Shown: positions 32,971 to 45,379, numbered from the stretch's first letter. The stretch is DNA of 64,000 nucleotides from Heloderma charlesbogerti (GCA_026122225.1 JANEZZ010002198.1:310001-374000), one strand, 5' to 3'. The notes: a model not told the origin generated them from the sequence alone. Made by a program: numbers and translations.

Positions 32971-33299
32971 AAACCGCCCTGGCTGGGAGATTTCGAATGC
33001 TGATCGATCTCTTTTTAGTACATTCATACAACAGAAGCCACAAAGTATAGCACTGGAGGAAGAGATTCTGAAGTGCACAATCTATCAGGGGCAAATGTTT
33101 TCACAGTACAATAACATGCTTTTAGGATGCAAATAGCTTCATTATCATAGAGATTGTTCCATCTCTAGGCCGCATATTGCTTTTAAGAACAAACATGAAT
33201 CTTTCTTACTATCTGTGAATAATATACTGGTAATAAATTGTGGTGGCTATCCGTTCAATGGCAACCAGGGTGGTGGTGTAATAGAAAGAGGATGCTGCT

Positions 33300-33893
33300 A
33301 CTAAGCAGTGCCTCAAAAAGTGCAGAAAAAGACAACAGAAATTATCAGGGGCTGGAGCAACTTCCCTATGAAGAAAAGTTACAACATCTGGGACTGCTTA
33401 GCTCAGAGAAAAGGCAAGTGAGGGGAGACATGATAGAGCTGTAGAAAATTATGCATGGTGTGGAGAAAATGGATAGGGAGACATTTTTCTCCCTCTCTCA
33501 TAATACTAGGACCTGAGGTCATCCTATGAAGCTGGTTGGTGGGAGATTCAGGACAGATAAAAGTCAGTGCTTCTTCACACAGCGCATAGTTAAACTATGG
33601 AACTCGCTACCACAGGATGTAGTGATGGCCGCTACTTAGGATGGCTTTAAAAAGTGATTGGGCAAATTGATGGAAGATAAAGCTATCAATGGCTACTAGA
33701 CCTGGTGGCTATATGCTACCTCCAGTATCAGAGGCAGTCTGCATATGTTCACCAGTTGCTGGGGAATATGAGCAGGAGGGTGCTTTTGCACTCATGTCTT
33801 TCCCATGGGCAGCTGGTCGGCCATTGTGTGAACAGAATACTGGACTAGATGGACCCTTGGTCTGATCCAGTAGGGCTCTTCTTATGTTCTTAT
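33300..33893 (+). mobile_element. CR1 LINE 3' end (ORF2 C-terminus and tail)
   Basis: The plus strand encodes 'LEQLPYEEKLQHLGLLSSEK' and then, across stops, the blocks equivalent to those at 1860-2350 (IMHGVEK, FFSLSHNT, GGRFRTDK, LWNSLPQDVV-like, EDKAINGY-like). The 3' UTR ends 'actggactagatggaccctt' and 'ggctcttcttatgttctta', the octamer-rich CR1 terminus. 5'-truncated and inactive. Confidence 0.87.
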
Positions 33894-34154
33894 CGCTGAG
33901 GGGGAAGGAAGCAGAAGATGTGAGTCACTGGTAGAATGTTGACAAGGAGCTGCTCCTTAGGGTGGAACTGTTACAAAGGACACAGGGCTGCAGTCGAAAT
34001 TCACAGCACCGTGTCAAGTTGTCCCCTCTCCTTCCATAAACATAATGTCTAGTTCAATGTATCCTGTATCTCCGTTATGATGGGCATTCCTATGCTCCAG
34101 CCAACAACATGGTATTCCTGAATTCAGAGAGTAATAGAACAGGACAGTCCCTAA

Positions 34155-34365
34155 TCTCATGGATTTCTTCACATGGAGCTTTTATCCTGCTATTGAGATG
34201 TCTCTCTCTTGGAAGTTTGTGGGCTTTTTAGATGACATCATAAACCTCCAGGGTGGCTCCCGCCATTTCCCCCAGCCTATCCCATGTTTTCCCCAAACAC
34301 AAAAAATGTGGTATTTTTTTCCAGCCCACGGAACAGGAAAGCCATGACCTCCCCGTAAAATTCAA
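34155..34365 (-). mobile_element. Partial inverted copy of the 23267/32067 MITE family
   Basis: 'ttcttcacatggagctttta' followed by 'tcctgctattgagatg' and 'cttggaagtttgtggg' is the reverse complement of the right third of that family. The adjacent 'ccccaaacac' and 'tgtggtatttttttccag' resemble 59530-59575. The other terminus is not visible. Confidence 0.5.
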
Positions 34366-34479
34366 TAATGGAAGAAACCACTGTGTCTGGCTGGCTGTGG
34401 GCTGCGCTCTCGCCATGCCTGCCATGTAAATGTTTGAACACATTTCTCAGTTGGAGGGAGAAGAGGGTAAAATGCCTCC

Positions 34480-35785
34480 CTGCAATGAAGGGAGACAGGG
34501 AGGCAGTCTCGCTAGCCTAACTTAAGCAGGGAGGTCCCTCTCTTGTTGTGAGGCCTCTAAGCACAGCTTTTCATTCAAGGCCAATTGGGTAGACCATCTA
34601 AGTTCTGACCCTGCCTTCTCTCTCTTTGCTCTGTGCCTGCGTCTGGCATCTATTAGGTCATTCTTCCCAAACTCCACCTCCTCCTGTTTGCTGCCTCTCC
34701 CGGGGGTGGTGATGAGAAGGGACCCTCATACTCAGACATCTGGATGTTTGTAACCTGAGAAGCAGGCCTACTCATATCTGGACTAGCCTGAGAAAACACC
34801 TCCCCCATGTCTGATGGTTCTCCTTCAGAATCTGAACTGCTATCTCACTCCCTGTGCTCAGAAACACCCCTGACACTAGAAGGGTTTCCGACTTCCCTCC
34901 TGCTGCCCTCCTGCTGCAGAAGAGTGGAAGGATGGGTGGAGCCATCAGTCATGTTACAGGGACCAATGATCAGCCTTCTGTCCTGATTTTTCCGTGTAGC
35001 CATGAAAAGGTATAGAGCGGAGGGAAGCACTATGAGAGATGCCTGTATACAGGGCCAGTCTAAATCCCAGAAAGGATCTGGAATCAAAAGGATCAGTTTG
35101 TAGTGGGATAAAATGTCAGGTGTGAAGAGAGCCACGAAGTTCTAGGTTAGTCTCAGAACTCAAACATACTCACAGGAGCTATACAATGTGTGAGCACCAA
35201 ACATTTCAGAATAATTGCCCTCTGTATCTGCAATGTACTGAGTTTTGGGGGAAGAGGTAGCCTTACCAAGTTACTATTAAAGTTATGAGAGGCCCTCTCC
35301 ATGGAAAGATTTGGTAGCATTTAAATAAATACGCACATATTTTAGTGTATGGATGTTGTGCTCTCAAACCAATTGACTTAATCAGAGCAAATGCTTTGTG
35401 AACTTGACAAAAGCAAACTGGCTCTAATCAACCTTGGGAAAAAATTCAAAACCACAATTGGGCAATACCTTTACTAGGGTCAAACAAAATGTCACAAAAT
35501 AGGAAGCAAGTCTACTCTTCCTATGAAGAGTAGAGAAATCTACTCTTCATTAGACTAGATTTTAAGTAAAGTGTATTGATGTTGTAGCCATAAAATAAAT
35601 ATTTGGCCATAGACTTAAAACTGAACGTAGGAGGAGATAGCAGACTTACCTGGATTAGGTTCTACCTGGTGCTAGGTAGGTTTCTGGCTGTGGCTAGAAT
35701 TTCTGGGACCAAGCAATAAATCACAGCTGATATCTCATTTTTGGAAATATGAAATCCAGCAGATACATCGATCATTCTCTATCCA
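34480..35785. other. Stretch without recognised features
   Basis: The minus strand at about 34680-34860 has a serine- and acid-rich low-complexity frame, possibly a decayed retroelement gag-like segment, but I cannot support a call. Nothing else was recognised. Confidence 0.3.
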
Positions 35786-35789
35786 TTCC

Positions 35790-35975
35790 ACCTGATGGAA
35801 TGCCCTTCCCCCTGGTATTTGGGAGGTGCCAACTGTGCGTGTTTTAGTCTTCTGCTAACGACCCCTCTCTTTACCCAAGCCTTCCCTGAATGATTGTGCT
35901 GCCCTCTTAGTCTGCTTATTAATTGCTGTGCTTTTAGCTTTGGCTTTATTATTTTAAAATATTTTGAACACTTGA
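35790..35975 (+). mobile_element. L2-like LINE C-terminal fragment
   Basis: 'tggaatgcccttccccctgg' encodes a W-N-A-L-P-P block, followed by 'gaggtgccaactgtgcgtg' and an AT-rich tail, as in L2 3' ends. Short and degraded. Confidence 0.45.
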
Positions 35976-35999
35976 GGGCGCAATCCAATGTGTTCCTCC

Positions 36000-37612
36000 C
36001 TCTTTAGATGGAAGCTTCCAATCTTGGAAGCGTATGAATATCCAGTGCCCTGCCGGCCTGCTGCCAGCAGGGTGGGAGGACACAATTTTCACCTCCCTGT
36101 CCTCCATTGTTGTTGTTTTCTGCTAGGTGGGCCTCTGATTCCATCTAGCAGAGGTGCAGTGGTGGGGCTGGGGTTGGAGGGGCTATAGGGTTATTCATAT
36201 CCTGGCCCCTCCCCTCTCTCCTCTCCTCCTCACACACTGCAACACCCCCTTTCAGACCTCCCTGAGATCTTCCAAGGACACTTTTGGGAACTTGAAATGC
36301 AGTCGGTGCAGCTGCAAGGGGGTGGTGGAGGGATCAGATTTAGAGTCCCTGGCCTCTGAGGGGGGACTCTAAAGAAATGTATGGTCTCTGGGATGCTCGC
36401 CTAGGACCATGGGATTGCTCTCGTAACTGATGAGTTTTTGGATTTGTAATTATGTATTTTAGTCTCTTTCTGTAAACTCCTTAGATATATTTTTTGATAT
36501 TGTAAGCGATAACAAGGGTTTTTTTGTCAAACGTTTTCTTAGAATGTATGAAAATAACCAAGCAACAAAACAAATTAATATGTGTCCAGCACATTGATTG
36601 TTGTCAATATTTGAGAGAGAAAATAAAAAACCTTATACATAAAGTTGTGTTGTTGTTTTTAATGTTGCTGCATGACTGGAAATAGCAAGGTTCTGGAAGG
36701 AAAGCTCAGTGGATGAGATTATGGGCAATTGTTCTAACGTAAAAACTGACAAAACAAGAATGGGCAGAAAGACAACACAGCAATGATGAAGATATCTGTA
36801 CGATTTGGAGCTTTTTTATACAATATGAAAATGAAAATAAGGACAAACTGAAATCACTGACAACACATGAAAATTTAAGAAATTGAGACTGAAAGAAATA
36901 TAGCAATATGAGGAGACAGAGGTTTTTAAACAATAAGGTCTTCACTAAAGGTAATACAGACTGAACACACTATGCATCTGATCACATGCTAGACTGTTGG
37001 ATATTTTACCATTTGTAGTTTTTGTAAGTATAAAACCAATAAAAATATTTTTTAAGATATGGTATATAAACTGATTAAATAATAAATAATAATAAACACA
37101 ACACACAGGTTCCTTGTTAGATACAGAACAGATGTAAAGAAAAACATGGCAGTTTTTTATATTAGCTAAGGTGGAAATTGATTTTAGGTGGTACACTAGG
37201 TTAAAGAAAAGGGCGAAGACAAGTAGTCAGCTTGGGTAGAATTACCAAGTGGCTGGAAGGGAGGTAAGCTGAGGCCAGCACAGGTATTTATTTAATATTG
37301 ACTCTCAGATTTGGTTAACTCAATTCGCTGTTCAGGAAATGTGAACAATTTTGTTGGTGGGCTGAATTTTCTCAGCACTTAGCAGCGTGATTTCATTAAT
37401 CTTAATATAGTATATGAAGCAAGAGAAGAAGAATTTTTGAGTGCTATAGGCAACATTTATTATGATACCATTCTGAGGTGCAGGGATATTTGCAACACTG
37501 TATTCTGCTAGAATCTGGAGACTTGTGTTAACGTAAAGAAGGCCCAAAATTTAAACCTAGGCATCCAAAATCAAAATGGTGAGGCAGCCTGGTTTCTTAG
37601 AAGCTTTAGAAT
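36000..37612. other. AT-rich stretch without recognised features
   Basis: The first 20 bp (35976 on) carries a 'gggcgcaatccaatgtg' Harbinger-like left end without a visible right partner. Beyond 36430 the sequence is AT-rich with no supported gene or repeat boundary. Confidence 0.35.

Positions 37613-37642
<30 letters not shown>
37613..37642. repeat. (GA)n microsatellite
   Basis: GA dinucleotide tract with one AA interruption near its end. Confidence 0.85.
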
Positions 37643-37645
<3 letters not shown>

Positions 37646-37740
37646 CAGTTTATGCGCTTCTGTGGAAACAGATAAAAAGATTTGTTAAGGATTCCAATTA
37701 CACCTTGGCCCCTGATTTATTACCATATATTAGCTATGCA

Positions 37741-37975
37741 GCCCAGATCTACCCCTTGTGTCATATCATTATGATCCCATCATGGTAATGCTATATCCCT
37801 CTTGCACATTAATAACTTGTAGGACACACAGTGACATTTGTTGCAATATATTGGATATTGTGGAATAAAAAGCAGGAAATAACACTACAAAAGCAGGATG
37901 TCGAATGTGTAATGTGCCCCAACAATTATCAGCGCACTTCAATACTGCTCTATAGCAGTAGTGTAGATCCAGCCC
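37741..37975 (-). mobile_element. MITE with GATCTAC ends, copy 2 (inverted)
   Basis: The reverse complement aligns along its whole length with 14843-15070, sharing 'ttatttcctgctttttattc', 'gggcacattac' and 'gtgcaagagggatata'. Ends: 'gcccagatctaccccttgtg' and 'agtgtagatccagccc'. Non-coding. Confidence 0.78.
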
Positions 37976-37979
37976 CAGT

Positions 37980-39360
37980 CTCCTGTCTCAAACACAAAGC
38001 TCTCTAAAGTAGAGCAATAAAAACAAGTATGTGGGGGGGAGGGTTTGGGGGGAAGAGGTACATTTCTTCTCAACCTACTTCTGCGATGTGAGTCTTCTAG
38101 AGAGGGCTGTCAATGGATACCAGAGACAGATGCAATATAAAAAGAAGTCTCACGTCATTTTCTCCCCAGCCGGATTGCAAGCTGTCTTCCTAACAGAACT
38201 GTCGGATGAAAACTGTCAAAGGAATCAGGAAGGGTATTCAGTTAAGTTTCCGCAGCTGGAGTCAGAAGAGGAGTCAGCTGTGGGCAGCAGGAAGCATTGG
38301 GAGTGAATGAGAAAGTGAACAGGGCAGGGCAAAATCGATAGGCTGACAGTTCTGTCGTGAAGGGAGTTTGCCTGAATTACACACTATGAGCCTTTTCTCT
38401 ATATTTTACATCTATTTCCAGTCTGACACTCTAAAATCTCTGGTATTTGGTACACTCCCTTTACCGCAAGTCTATATTTTAAAATCCACTTTTTCACATT
38501 CTTCCTTAATCGTTTCATAGACTTCTTTCCTGTCTGTCTCACAGGACAAAATCGCTTCTGTGTCTTCCTTCTTGCTCTGTCTTCTCTGAGCACATCCGTC
38601 AGTTCCTGGATAGCCAATCAGTGGAGCAGCAGGGGAGATGGCAGACAGTGTTGCACTGAGAATGTAGAGTCCTGGGATCCAATCCCCATACAGCTACAGA
38701 GCTTGCCTGGTGCCTTGCAGAAGCTGCTTAATGTGAACTTACCATATGATAACTCTGGCAATGTGGAAAGGTAGTAATATTATCTATATCTATATCTGTA
38801 TCCTTCATCTGTGAAGTTAGACCCGCTGTTTCAGCCTCTCATTTCTTTTGGATTTCTGAGTGATGGTAATCATGGCTTTAGTAATGTGGGCAGAGGCCAC
38901 AAAATCATCTAATCACACAGTTACAGGCACCATGTACATAACTTCATGTACATAACTTCATACCTGACGGTAACATAGCCTAAGCATGTATCACTGAAGT
39001 AAAGGCATATGGTTCTCTTGTTTATCCCTGCCTTCATTTCCTTTCCCATAATCTTTATCTCCCTCTAAGTAAAATTTTAGACTGTGACCTCCATGGTGCA
39101 GAGACCTGCCTCTTATACTTTGCGAAGCACAATGTGTATTGATGAAACCATAGAATGAACGATAATATGCTTTTAAGTGACTTAGTTCTGCATGACTCCC
39201 AGTCATCTGCATCCACCCCTAAGGAAACCAAGTGAAATTCCTTTATTTTTATTTTATGCAAAGCTATTTCAGTTAGAAGAATTTATGGGCTAGACTTACA
39301 CACTCACCCCACCAAGCATCCTTCATTCAGTTTGATGGTAGAAAAAAGGCTAGCACACAA
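37980..39360. other. Stretch without recognised features
   Basis: Short frames at 38031-38306 (plus) and 38399-38617 (minus) are the only ones of note. Neither has a recognised domain or repeated copy in the window. No transposon ends were found. Confidence 0.35.
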
Positions 39361-39365
39361 GTTAA

Positions 39366-39407
39366 TGTGCATGCGCGTGTGCACACGCACACACTGTGTG
39401 TGTATAC
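39366..39407. repeat. Alternating purine-pyrimidine tract
   Basis: 29 consecutive alternating bases (39366-39394) followed, after one break, by TG/TA alternation. Such tracts can adopt Z-DNA. Confidence 0.75.
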
Positions 39408-39479
39408 TTTTTTGAGAGATGTAGGCACTTGGCAGGTAGGCCCAAACATACGTAGGTTACACTCCCCCTGAAGACTCAG

Positions 39480-40090
39480 GCTCGCAGTTTGGGTGCACTC
39501 TTGGACCCAGCCTTAAACCTGGATGTCCAGGTCTCAGCAGTGGCCTGGAGTGTGTTTGCATAGCTGAGGCTAGTGCGCCAACTGCACCCATTCCTAAAGG
39601 TGTTTGATCCGGCCACAGTTGTGCAAACCTTAGTTATATCCCATTTGGACTACTGTAGCACGCTCTACATGGGTCTGCCTTCGAAAACTGTTCAGAAATT
39701 TCAGCTGGTCCAGAACGCTGCTGGACCAGGATCAGTTACGGGGAGTACATGACGCCCTTGTTACAGCAGCTTTACTGGCTACCAGTCTGTTTCTGGGCAG
39801 AATTCAGAGTGCTGGTTATGACCTATAAAACCCTATATGGTTTGGGACCAGGTTGCCTGAAAGACCGCCTTCTCCCATACAAGCCTGCCTGGTCCTTAAG
39901 ATCTTCTGGAGAGGCTGTTCTTTCAAGACCCGAGAGAAGGCCTTTTTGGTGGCTACTCCCAGGTTGTGGAGCTCCCTCCCAAGGAAGGCTAGGTTTACTC
40001 CCTCTCTGTTGTCCTTCTGCTGGTGTTTTGTCTAGTTTGGCCTCCTGTTTTAAAACAGTGCATTTTGCACTCTACCCCCCTACCCCACCC
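39480..40090 (+). pseudogene. L2-type LINE ORF2 C-terminal region
   Basis: The plus strand reads 'LLQQLYWLPVCFWAEFRVLV' then 'MTYKTLYGLGPGCLKDRLLP', the L2 block L-H-W-L-P-V...F-K-V-L-...T-Y-K-A-L-x-G-L-x-P-x-Y-L. After a frame change it reads 'REKAFLVATPRLWSSLPRKA', the A-P-R-L-W-N-S-L-P block. Upstream, 'cccatttggactactgtagc' and 'gcagcaacgctgctggacc'-like sequence extend the match to about 39480. This is the longest L2 copy in the window; the polymerase palm lies further upstream and is absent. Frameshifted and inactive. The next 250 bp (40100-40340) may be a reverse-oriented LINE relic but is not assignable. Confidence 0.8.
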
Positions 40091-40368
40091 TGCAGATATT
40101 AAAAGAGACTGACACACATACCTCTCCAGAGAACTCATTGTACAGGTTTAGGAGTGCAGCAGAAAAGCTGCTTCGTACCATTTCTCTTCTTCTAGGGAAC
40201 AACTACCATGACTGACCTTAACAAGCATGGGGATTCAAACAAAAGGAGGGTGCTATCTTCAGGTCCCAACCACCCATCTAGGACTGTAAAGGTCAAACGC
40301 AGCACCTTGAACTACGCCCAGAAACCAATGCGAAGCCAATGCCATTTCAGAGGCCACATTTGTCCCTG

Positions 40369-40456
40369 TCTCCTTGTATCCAATGTAGCCCTACTTAGAG
40401 TAGGTCCATTGAAATGAATGTGATTTAAGTAAGACTAACATTGGATACAACCCATT
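40369..40456. mobile_element. Short palindromic MITE with TTGTATCC ends, copy 1
   Basis: 'cttgtatccaatgtagccct' faces 'gactaacattggatacaacc', with 'tccattgaaatgaatgtg' between. Related copies at 60340-60466 and 61160-61250. The flank 40457-40955 has no recognised feature. Confidence 0.6.
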
Positions 40457-40959
40457 ACCAGGCATTCCTAGCATGAGCTGACATTTTTTAATCATCTTCA
40501 AGGGCAGGCCCTACATAGGAGTATGCTAATTTTTGCCAGTAAACGTCCCATTTATATGATTTAAACTCCCTTTTGGCATGGGCCTCAGTAGTGTTGCCAA
40601 GATTGCTTTTAAGTATTTCTTTCAAATTCACCCACCACTAGTGTCCCCTCCCGCATTTTTAATAAAAGCTTCTTTTTCAAGATTGTTTCTATTCCTGACC
40701 CTATTGTGTGTTTGAAGTTCATTGGATCAGACACAGCTTGCATCCTTGTGGCAGAATCACTTACCTTGCTGAAAGGAGACATTTAATTAAACACCAGCTT
40801 AGTCAAAATAAAGCCTAGAGCTGTTTTATTCTCTCTAAGCCGTGTCTGGCTATGTTCTAGTTAAAATCCCTCCTCTTCCTATTTAAAGACAGCTTTATGA
40901 AAATTCAAGTCTTCCTTATTTTTAGAAAGTGCACTGGCTGTTTCCTGAAAACCAGTGCG

Positions 40960-41820
40960 GGCTTCAGGTTTCTGGGGGGCCTTGGGCATGACTCCCTCAG
41001 TGGCTCCCTCCCCCCTTCTCACCGCCTTTGTCACCAGCTGCTTTTGCTCCTCATCCTCTTTCCCATCATTGCTCCACTTGCTCACTTGACAGGCAAAGAG
41101 CTGCTGAGAAAGTCGGCAGCGGCATCTACTGGTCATCCTTCTTTCTCACCATCACCATGGTCTGGGCCAGAGCAAGAGGTGGGTGAACAAGCAGGCCGCA
41201 ACTTAAAGAGGAGGAGCAACTGCCAGGGACTCTTGTCAGGGGGCCCCTGCTGAGGTGTGGATAGGGATGGTGGAGAATTCCACCGCAGACCCAAATCTGG
41301 CCTCCGGAATCCATGGCGGAACAGATCACTTACCTCTGCCTCCTGAGGATTCCCTCCGGAATGGCACGCCGGCTCCAGACTGCTTGCGATAAAGTAATGG
41401 CGGCCGCCATTACCGTATTGCTCTGAGCAATACAGCCGCAAATGGCGTAGTGGACACCACTTGCGGCCATAAAGCACTTAGTTTAACCTAATTGCAGCTG
41501 TTTATGTTTACGGCTGTATTTAGGTTAAACTAAGGGCACTACGGCCGCAAGTGGCATCCACTACGCCATTTGCAGCTGTATTCCTCAGAGCAATACGGTA
41601 ATGGCAGCTGCCATTACTGTATCGGAAGTGGTATGGAGCCGGCCTGCGGCTCCGTGGAATTGTCATGGAGCAGAGCCGCTTTGGAGGATTCCGGGGGAAG
41701 GAACAGATTGCCTCCCCCCCAGCGGACAATGCCGCGGATCAGACAGTATGCAATCTGTCCATCCCTAGGTGTGGGCCCTTGGCAGTTTCCCAACCATGCC
41801 TACCCATGATGTTGGCCCTG
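40960..41820 (+). mobile_element. Unnamed repeat split by a hAT element
   Basis: The left half 40960-41261 and right half 41768-41820 together align with 25035-25372, the break falling inside 'gaggtgtgg|gcccttggcag'. The interrupting unit is the palindromic hAT element at 41262-41767. Confidence 0.75.
41262..41767. mobile_element. Palindromic hAT element, TAGGGATGG family, copy A
   Basis: Ends 'tagggatgg' and 'ccatcccta' are exact inverted repeats. Flanks GGTGTGGA and GGTGTGGG agree at 7 of 8, and the uninterrupted repeat at 25035 shows what was there before insertion. The interior is a large palindrome (about 41391-41625) centred on 'ttagtttaacctaa...ttaggttaaactaa'. Each arm contains smaller palindromes such as 'gtaatggcggccgccattac' and 'tattgctctgagcaata'. 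Near the right end lies one GC-rich unit (gaggattccgggggaagg) that is tandemly repeated in copy B. Non-coding; a related start is at 46169. Confidence 0.85.
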
Positions 41821-42248
41821 TTGGAAATGATTCCTGTCAATCTTTAAAAGCTTTCCTGAGACATTGAAATGTCTTACTACAAAGCTCTAAAGCAACATGA
41901 GGTTTCAAGAAAAGCATCGTAAACATTGCCAGATATAGCTGACCCACTGGGAGTCATCACAGCTATAAATCTTGTGACAACAAATTACTGCAGGAGATAT
42001 CTGCGACTTTTGTTCTTGATCAAGGCAAAGAGAGGGAGACAGGTGGCAATTAGGTCTTTGTTGGTGCTCAGTGCAATGTAATGGCTTCCAGCATGGCTAC
42101 AATGCAATCATGGATCTTTTGAACTGGGTATACAAATCACGTCTGCCAGAAGTCTGATCTAAGGATCCAGATTCTCTTGGCTTTAATTTTAATACATCCA
42201 CAGTGTGCTAGGGACTCATGACACAAATAAATATCTTTTACTCTAGTG

Positions 42249-42384
42249 CAGGTTTCTCTAACCTGGTGCCCTGCAGTTGTTCTGGACTTCAGCTCCCATC
42301 AGCCCCAGCCAGTATGGTTAGTGGTCAGGAATGCTGGGGGTTGCACTCTCAAATATCTGGAGGCTACCAGGTTGGGGAAGGCTT
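42249..42384. mobile_element. hAT MITE, CAGCCTTCCCCAACC family
   Basis: Left 'caggtttctctaacctggtg', right 'accaggttggggaaggctt'. Flanks CTCTAGTG (42241-42248) and CTCCAGTG (42385-42392) agree at 7 of 8. The interior shares 'ggacttcagctcccatca' with the other copies. Confidence 0.75.
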
Positions 42385-42540
42385 CTCCAGTGGATTAACA
42401 ACAGAGATGTGAGAGAAATGTGTTTAGTTTACATTTGAATACAAAGGTGCTTAATTTACACTTCCCAGACAATACACAACCCAAAATGCAGTTCTCCTTC
42501 AATATTCACACTTTTCTGGGCTTTGTGATGCAGTTCTCTG

Positions 42541-42730
42541 ATCAAATAAATGTGCACAAAATGCATATATTATGGTAAACTGTGCACAAAAATGTGTAGA
42601 TTAGCGAAAATAATATACCAAAATGCATTATATTAGAAGAAACTGCTTGCAAAAATATGCATATTCATGAAAATTGGATACAAAATGCATATATTAGAAA
42701 AAACTGCATGAAAAAGCATATGCAGTTTCA
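42541..42730. repeat. AT-rich degenerate minisatellite
   Basis: Variants of 'caaaatgcatatattag' and 'aaaaactgcatg' recur every 30-50 bp. A GAAACTGA-rich stretch follows at 42780-42830. The region 42840-44340 otherwise shows no gene or clear element. Confidence 0.6.
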
Positions 42731-44340
42731 TCCAGACATTAAAAAAAAAAAAAAAAGCAAACTGACACGGAAATGGGATGGAACAAACTGAAAGCTGGAA
42801 AAATGAGAAACTGAGAGAAACTGAAATGGAAAGATTCATCTATCCCAAATGATCAGTCTATCACAATCTGCCACTGCAGGCACAAAACTGGAGGATACCC
42901 TCTTCTACCTTTGCAGAAAAGTAGTGGGGTTGAGGGTTATGAATATCCCCAGAAACGGAAGACAGTAGTCATGTACTAGCCCTGTTGTACCTTGGATTTT
43001 CCATCTGGTGACTCCTGAACAGAGACTGTTAAACCCAGGTATCCAAGTGCAAGTCAGATATACTATCCAGTATACACTACTCCAGTATATATTACATTCT
43101 CCCACAAAAAACAGAGCTTGGGGAGGGGGATCATATAGCTTGCAGGGAAACCCAGAAAACTTCCAGGTCTCTTGAGGTTAGTCGTGGTATCACCAGGGCA
43201 GCCTATTTGAGGCCAGCCAGTCCCAGAGAGTGAGCAAAAGCCAGTGGTATGAGCCTGAGATGAAGGAGGAGGGCATCTGATGGCTTGGCAACCCTCTCCC
43301 TTCCTAGTCTGAAGCTTAACATGGGGAGGGAGTGGGTGAGCATATTCTTCTCTCCCCTCCAGCACAGGCACAAGCATTCCATGGGGGGAGATAATAGAGG
43401 ATGTCCCTTTGAGGCCCACCCAAGGAAAAGAATCACCCTACTAACCCTGTCAAGGGCCTTCTGGCCATGCTGAAGACAAAGTGCTGTCTAGCTGAACCAT
43501 TGGTTTGATCTAGAAACACTATTCTTGTCCTCCTATGTTGTTATGAAATAAATGAGAAGTCAAAATGTACCACAGTGCTTGTTAAACATGAATAAAACAT
43601 GGTTACAACCCAGCATCATTAGAAAGAGTGAATGAAATCCCTCCCCCCTTCCTCTTTTCTGTACTTACCAGGCGCTTAAAAGGAAAGGAAAGTGCTCCTG
43701 AGGCTATGTAATGACTCACAAGGAAGCCAGCTTAGCCACAGTGAATTAAAGCCTCATAATAAGTCAGTTGAACTGTGATGACAGCTGCAGCTGCAAAGTG
43801 TTATAACATGTGCAAAGACCCCTTGTAAAATGGGGCAGGAGGAAAAAGGAATGAAAACATGCTTAAGAGGCTGACAGAGTCAAGTCAGGTTAAAGTTTCA
43901 ATGGCAAGAAAGAAAGGCGGTGCTCCAGAAAGTGAAAGAGGCTGAAACGTTGCTGTCTCTGTTGAACTATGTAAACATCGCAGTTCCTTTGTCTCCACAG
44001 GAACTGATCCTATATTCACATTGCAATTGCAAGAATTTTATTTGCAAAAAGATGGAAGTGTAATCGTAAACCTAGCAGAACTGAATTAAGAACATTTGGG
44101 AGCAATCTGAAATGGTTAAATTCACTTCTCTGCAGAACACAGATAAGAAAACACACATACAAAGTGGTAATAGAAAGGTGGAAACCAGTGTTTCACTATA
44201 TATTTAATGTAATAGGTTTAAATGGTGGGGACAATAGCATTGTGATTCTATAGGATTTAAAAAGAATATGTCTTTAAAGGAGTATTTAAGGGTGTAAATT
44301 AAGACTGGTGCTAGGAAGGACTTTACAGATTGCTAAATTA

Positions 44341-44727
44341 GGGCGCAATCCTATGGCCACTAGTTAGCAGTTAGACGGCCATAGGATAGGTCAGTTCCTG
44401 GGAACCAACCTCAGAGCCCGTGCTCCGAGGTCGTTTCCCTGAGAACCAATCTCCACCCCCTCCCATGCTGCGTTGTAGGCAGCGTGGAACAGCCCCACAC
44501 TCCTCACTCAGAAAAGGAGTGTGGAGGGGCGAAAACGGGGCGTTCCTGGAGACATGCTGGGGCGGGGAGGGAGGAAGTGCTGTTCCGACACTTCCTGTGC
44601 GTTGGCCGGCATTTGCCTCCCCCCCATCTTCCCACGAATGCAGGGCAGTTGAGAGGGGACAATCCCCTTAACACTTCTCCTGCTCTGCATTGGATAGGTG
44701 GTTGCCTACCCCGATAGGATTGCACCC
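44341..44727. mobile_element. Harbinger-like element with TTA TSD
   Basis: Left 'gggcgcaatcctatgg', right 'ccgataggattgcaccc', exact 3-bp TSD TTA at 44338-44340 and 44728-44730. At 387 bp it is the longest copy of this family here. The interior (44400-44690) is GC-rich, with 'ccacactcctcactcag' facing 'ctgagaac'-poor inverted segments, and codes for nothing recognised. Confidence 0.85.
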
Positions 44728-44814
44728 TTAATAAATTAGTTTTTTTGTAAACTTGATTGTATGTATTCATGTCTTTTAATGACTGCACTCGGATGTTACA
44801 GCAATCCAGATTTT

Positions 44815-45045
44815 TTGAAAAATTCTGGCTTACAGTGATTGGGCCAACATGCTGATGCACGCAGCTCACTCACTGCTGCTTGGCTTCTCCGGCCAGTTGG
44901 AGCAGCTAAACAAGACAGGGGTTCTCTGTCCCTGGTTTGTTTAGTATGATGTCCAACCCAGCAACTCTGGTTTGTGCCTTCCCTGACAAGGCATAAGGCG
45001 AGAACAAACCCTGGCTTATGATTCTGGCTTGTTAGGCGAAAGTAA
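44815..45045 (-). mobile_element. Unnamed repeat with AAGCCAGA ends, copy 1
   Basis: On the minus strand the unit runs from 'acaagccagaatcataagcc' through 'acatcatactaaacaaacca' to 'aatcactgtaagccagaatt'. The same end blocks flank the nested cluster at 45395-46465, showing that the latter is a disrupted second copy. Confidence 0.6.
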
Positions 45046-45379
45046 GTAAAATGAAGGTGTGGGAGAAGCAACTCAGACTAGAATGGAGGGACGGGGGAGA
45101 GGGAGAGAATGAACTCAGGTGCTGAGTAGGGCAAAAATGGTTTTCATTTAGCTCTTGTAGCTTGAAATGTTTCAGAGATGCAGAGGCTGTTGGTGAATGA
45201 GAATGCATCGAAAGATTTTTGGTTTTGTTTTAAAACCAATTTCAAGGCTGCTATATCTCAAGAAGGACTAGAAAATCTTGCGAGCTCCTGAGGAAGGAGA
45301 CTTTGACTCTGAAGCACATTCAGTTACAAGAGCTACATTAAAACTATTTTTTGCCCTATTCAGCACCTGAGTTCATTGT

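Noticed and set aside
38031..38617. Possible host exons in the 91- and 72-codon frames
   Set aside because: No domain, no supported splice sites and no conservation evidence available from the sequence alone.
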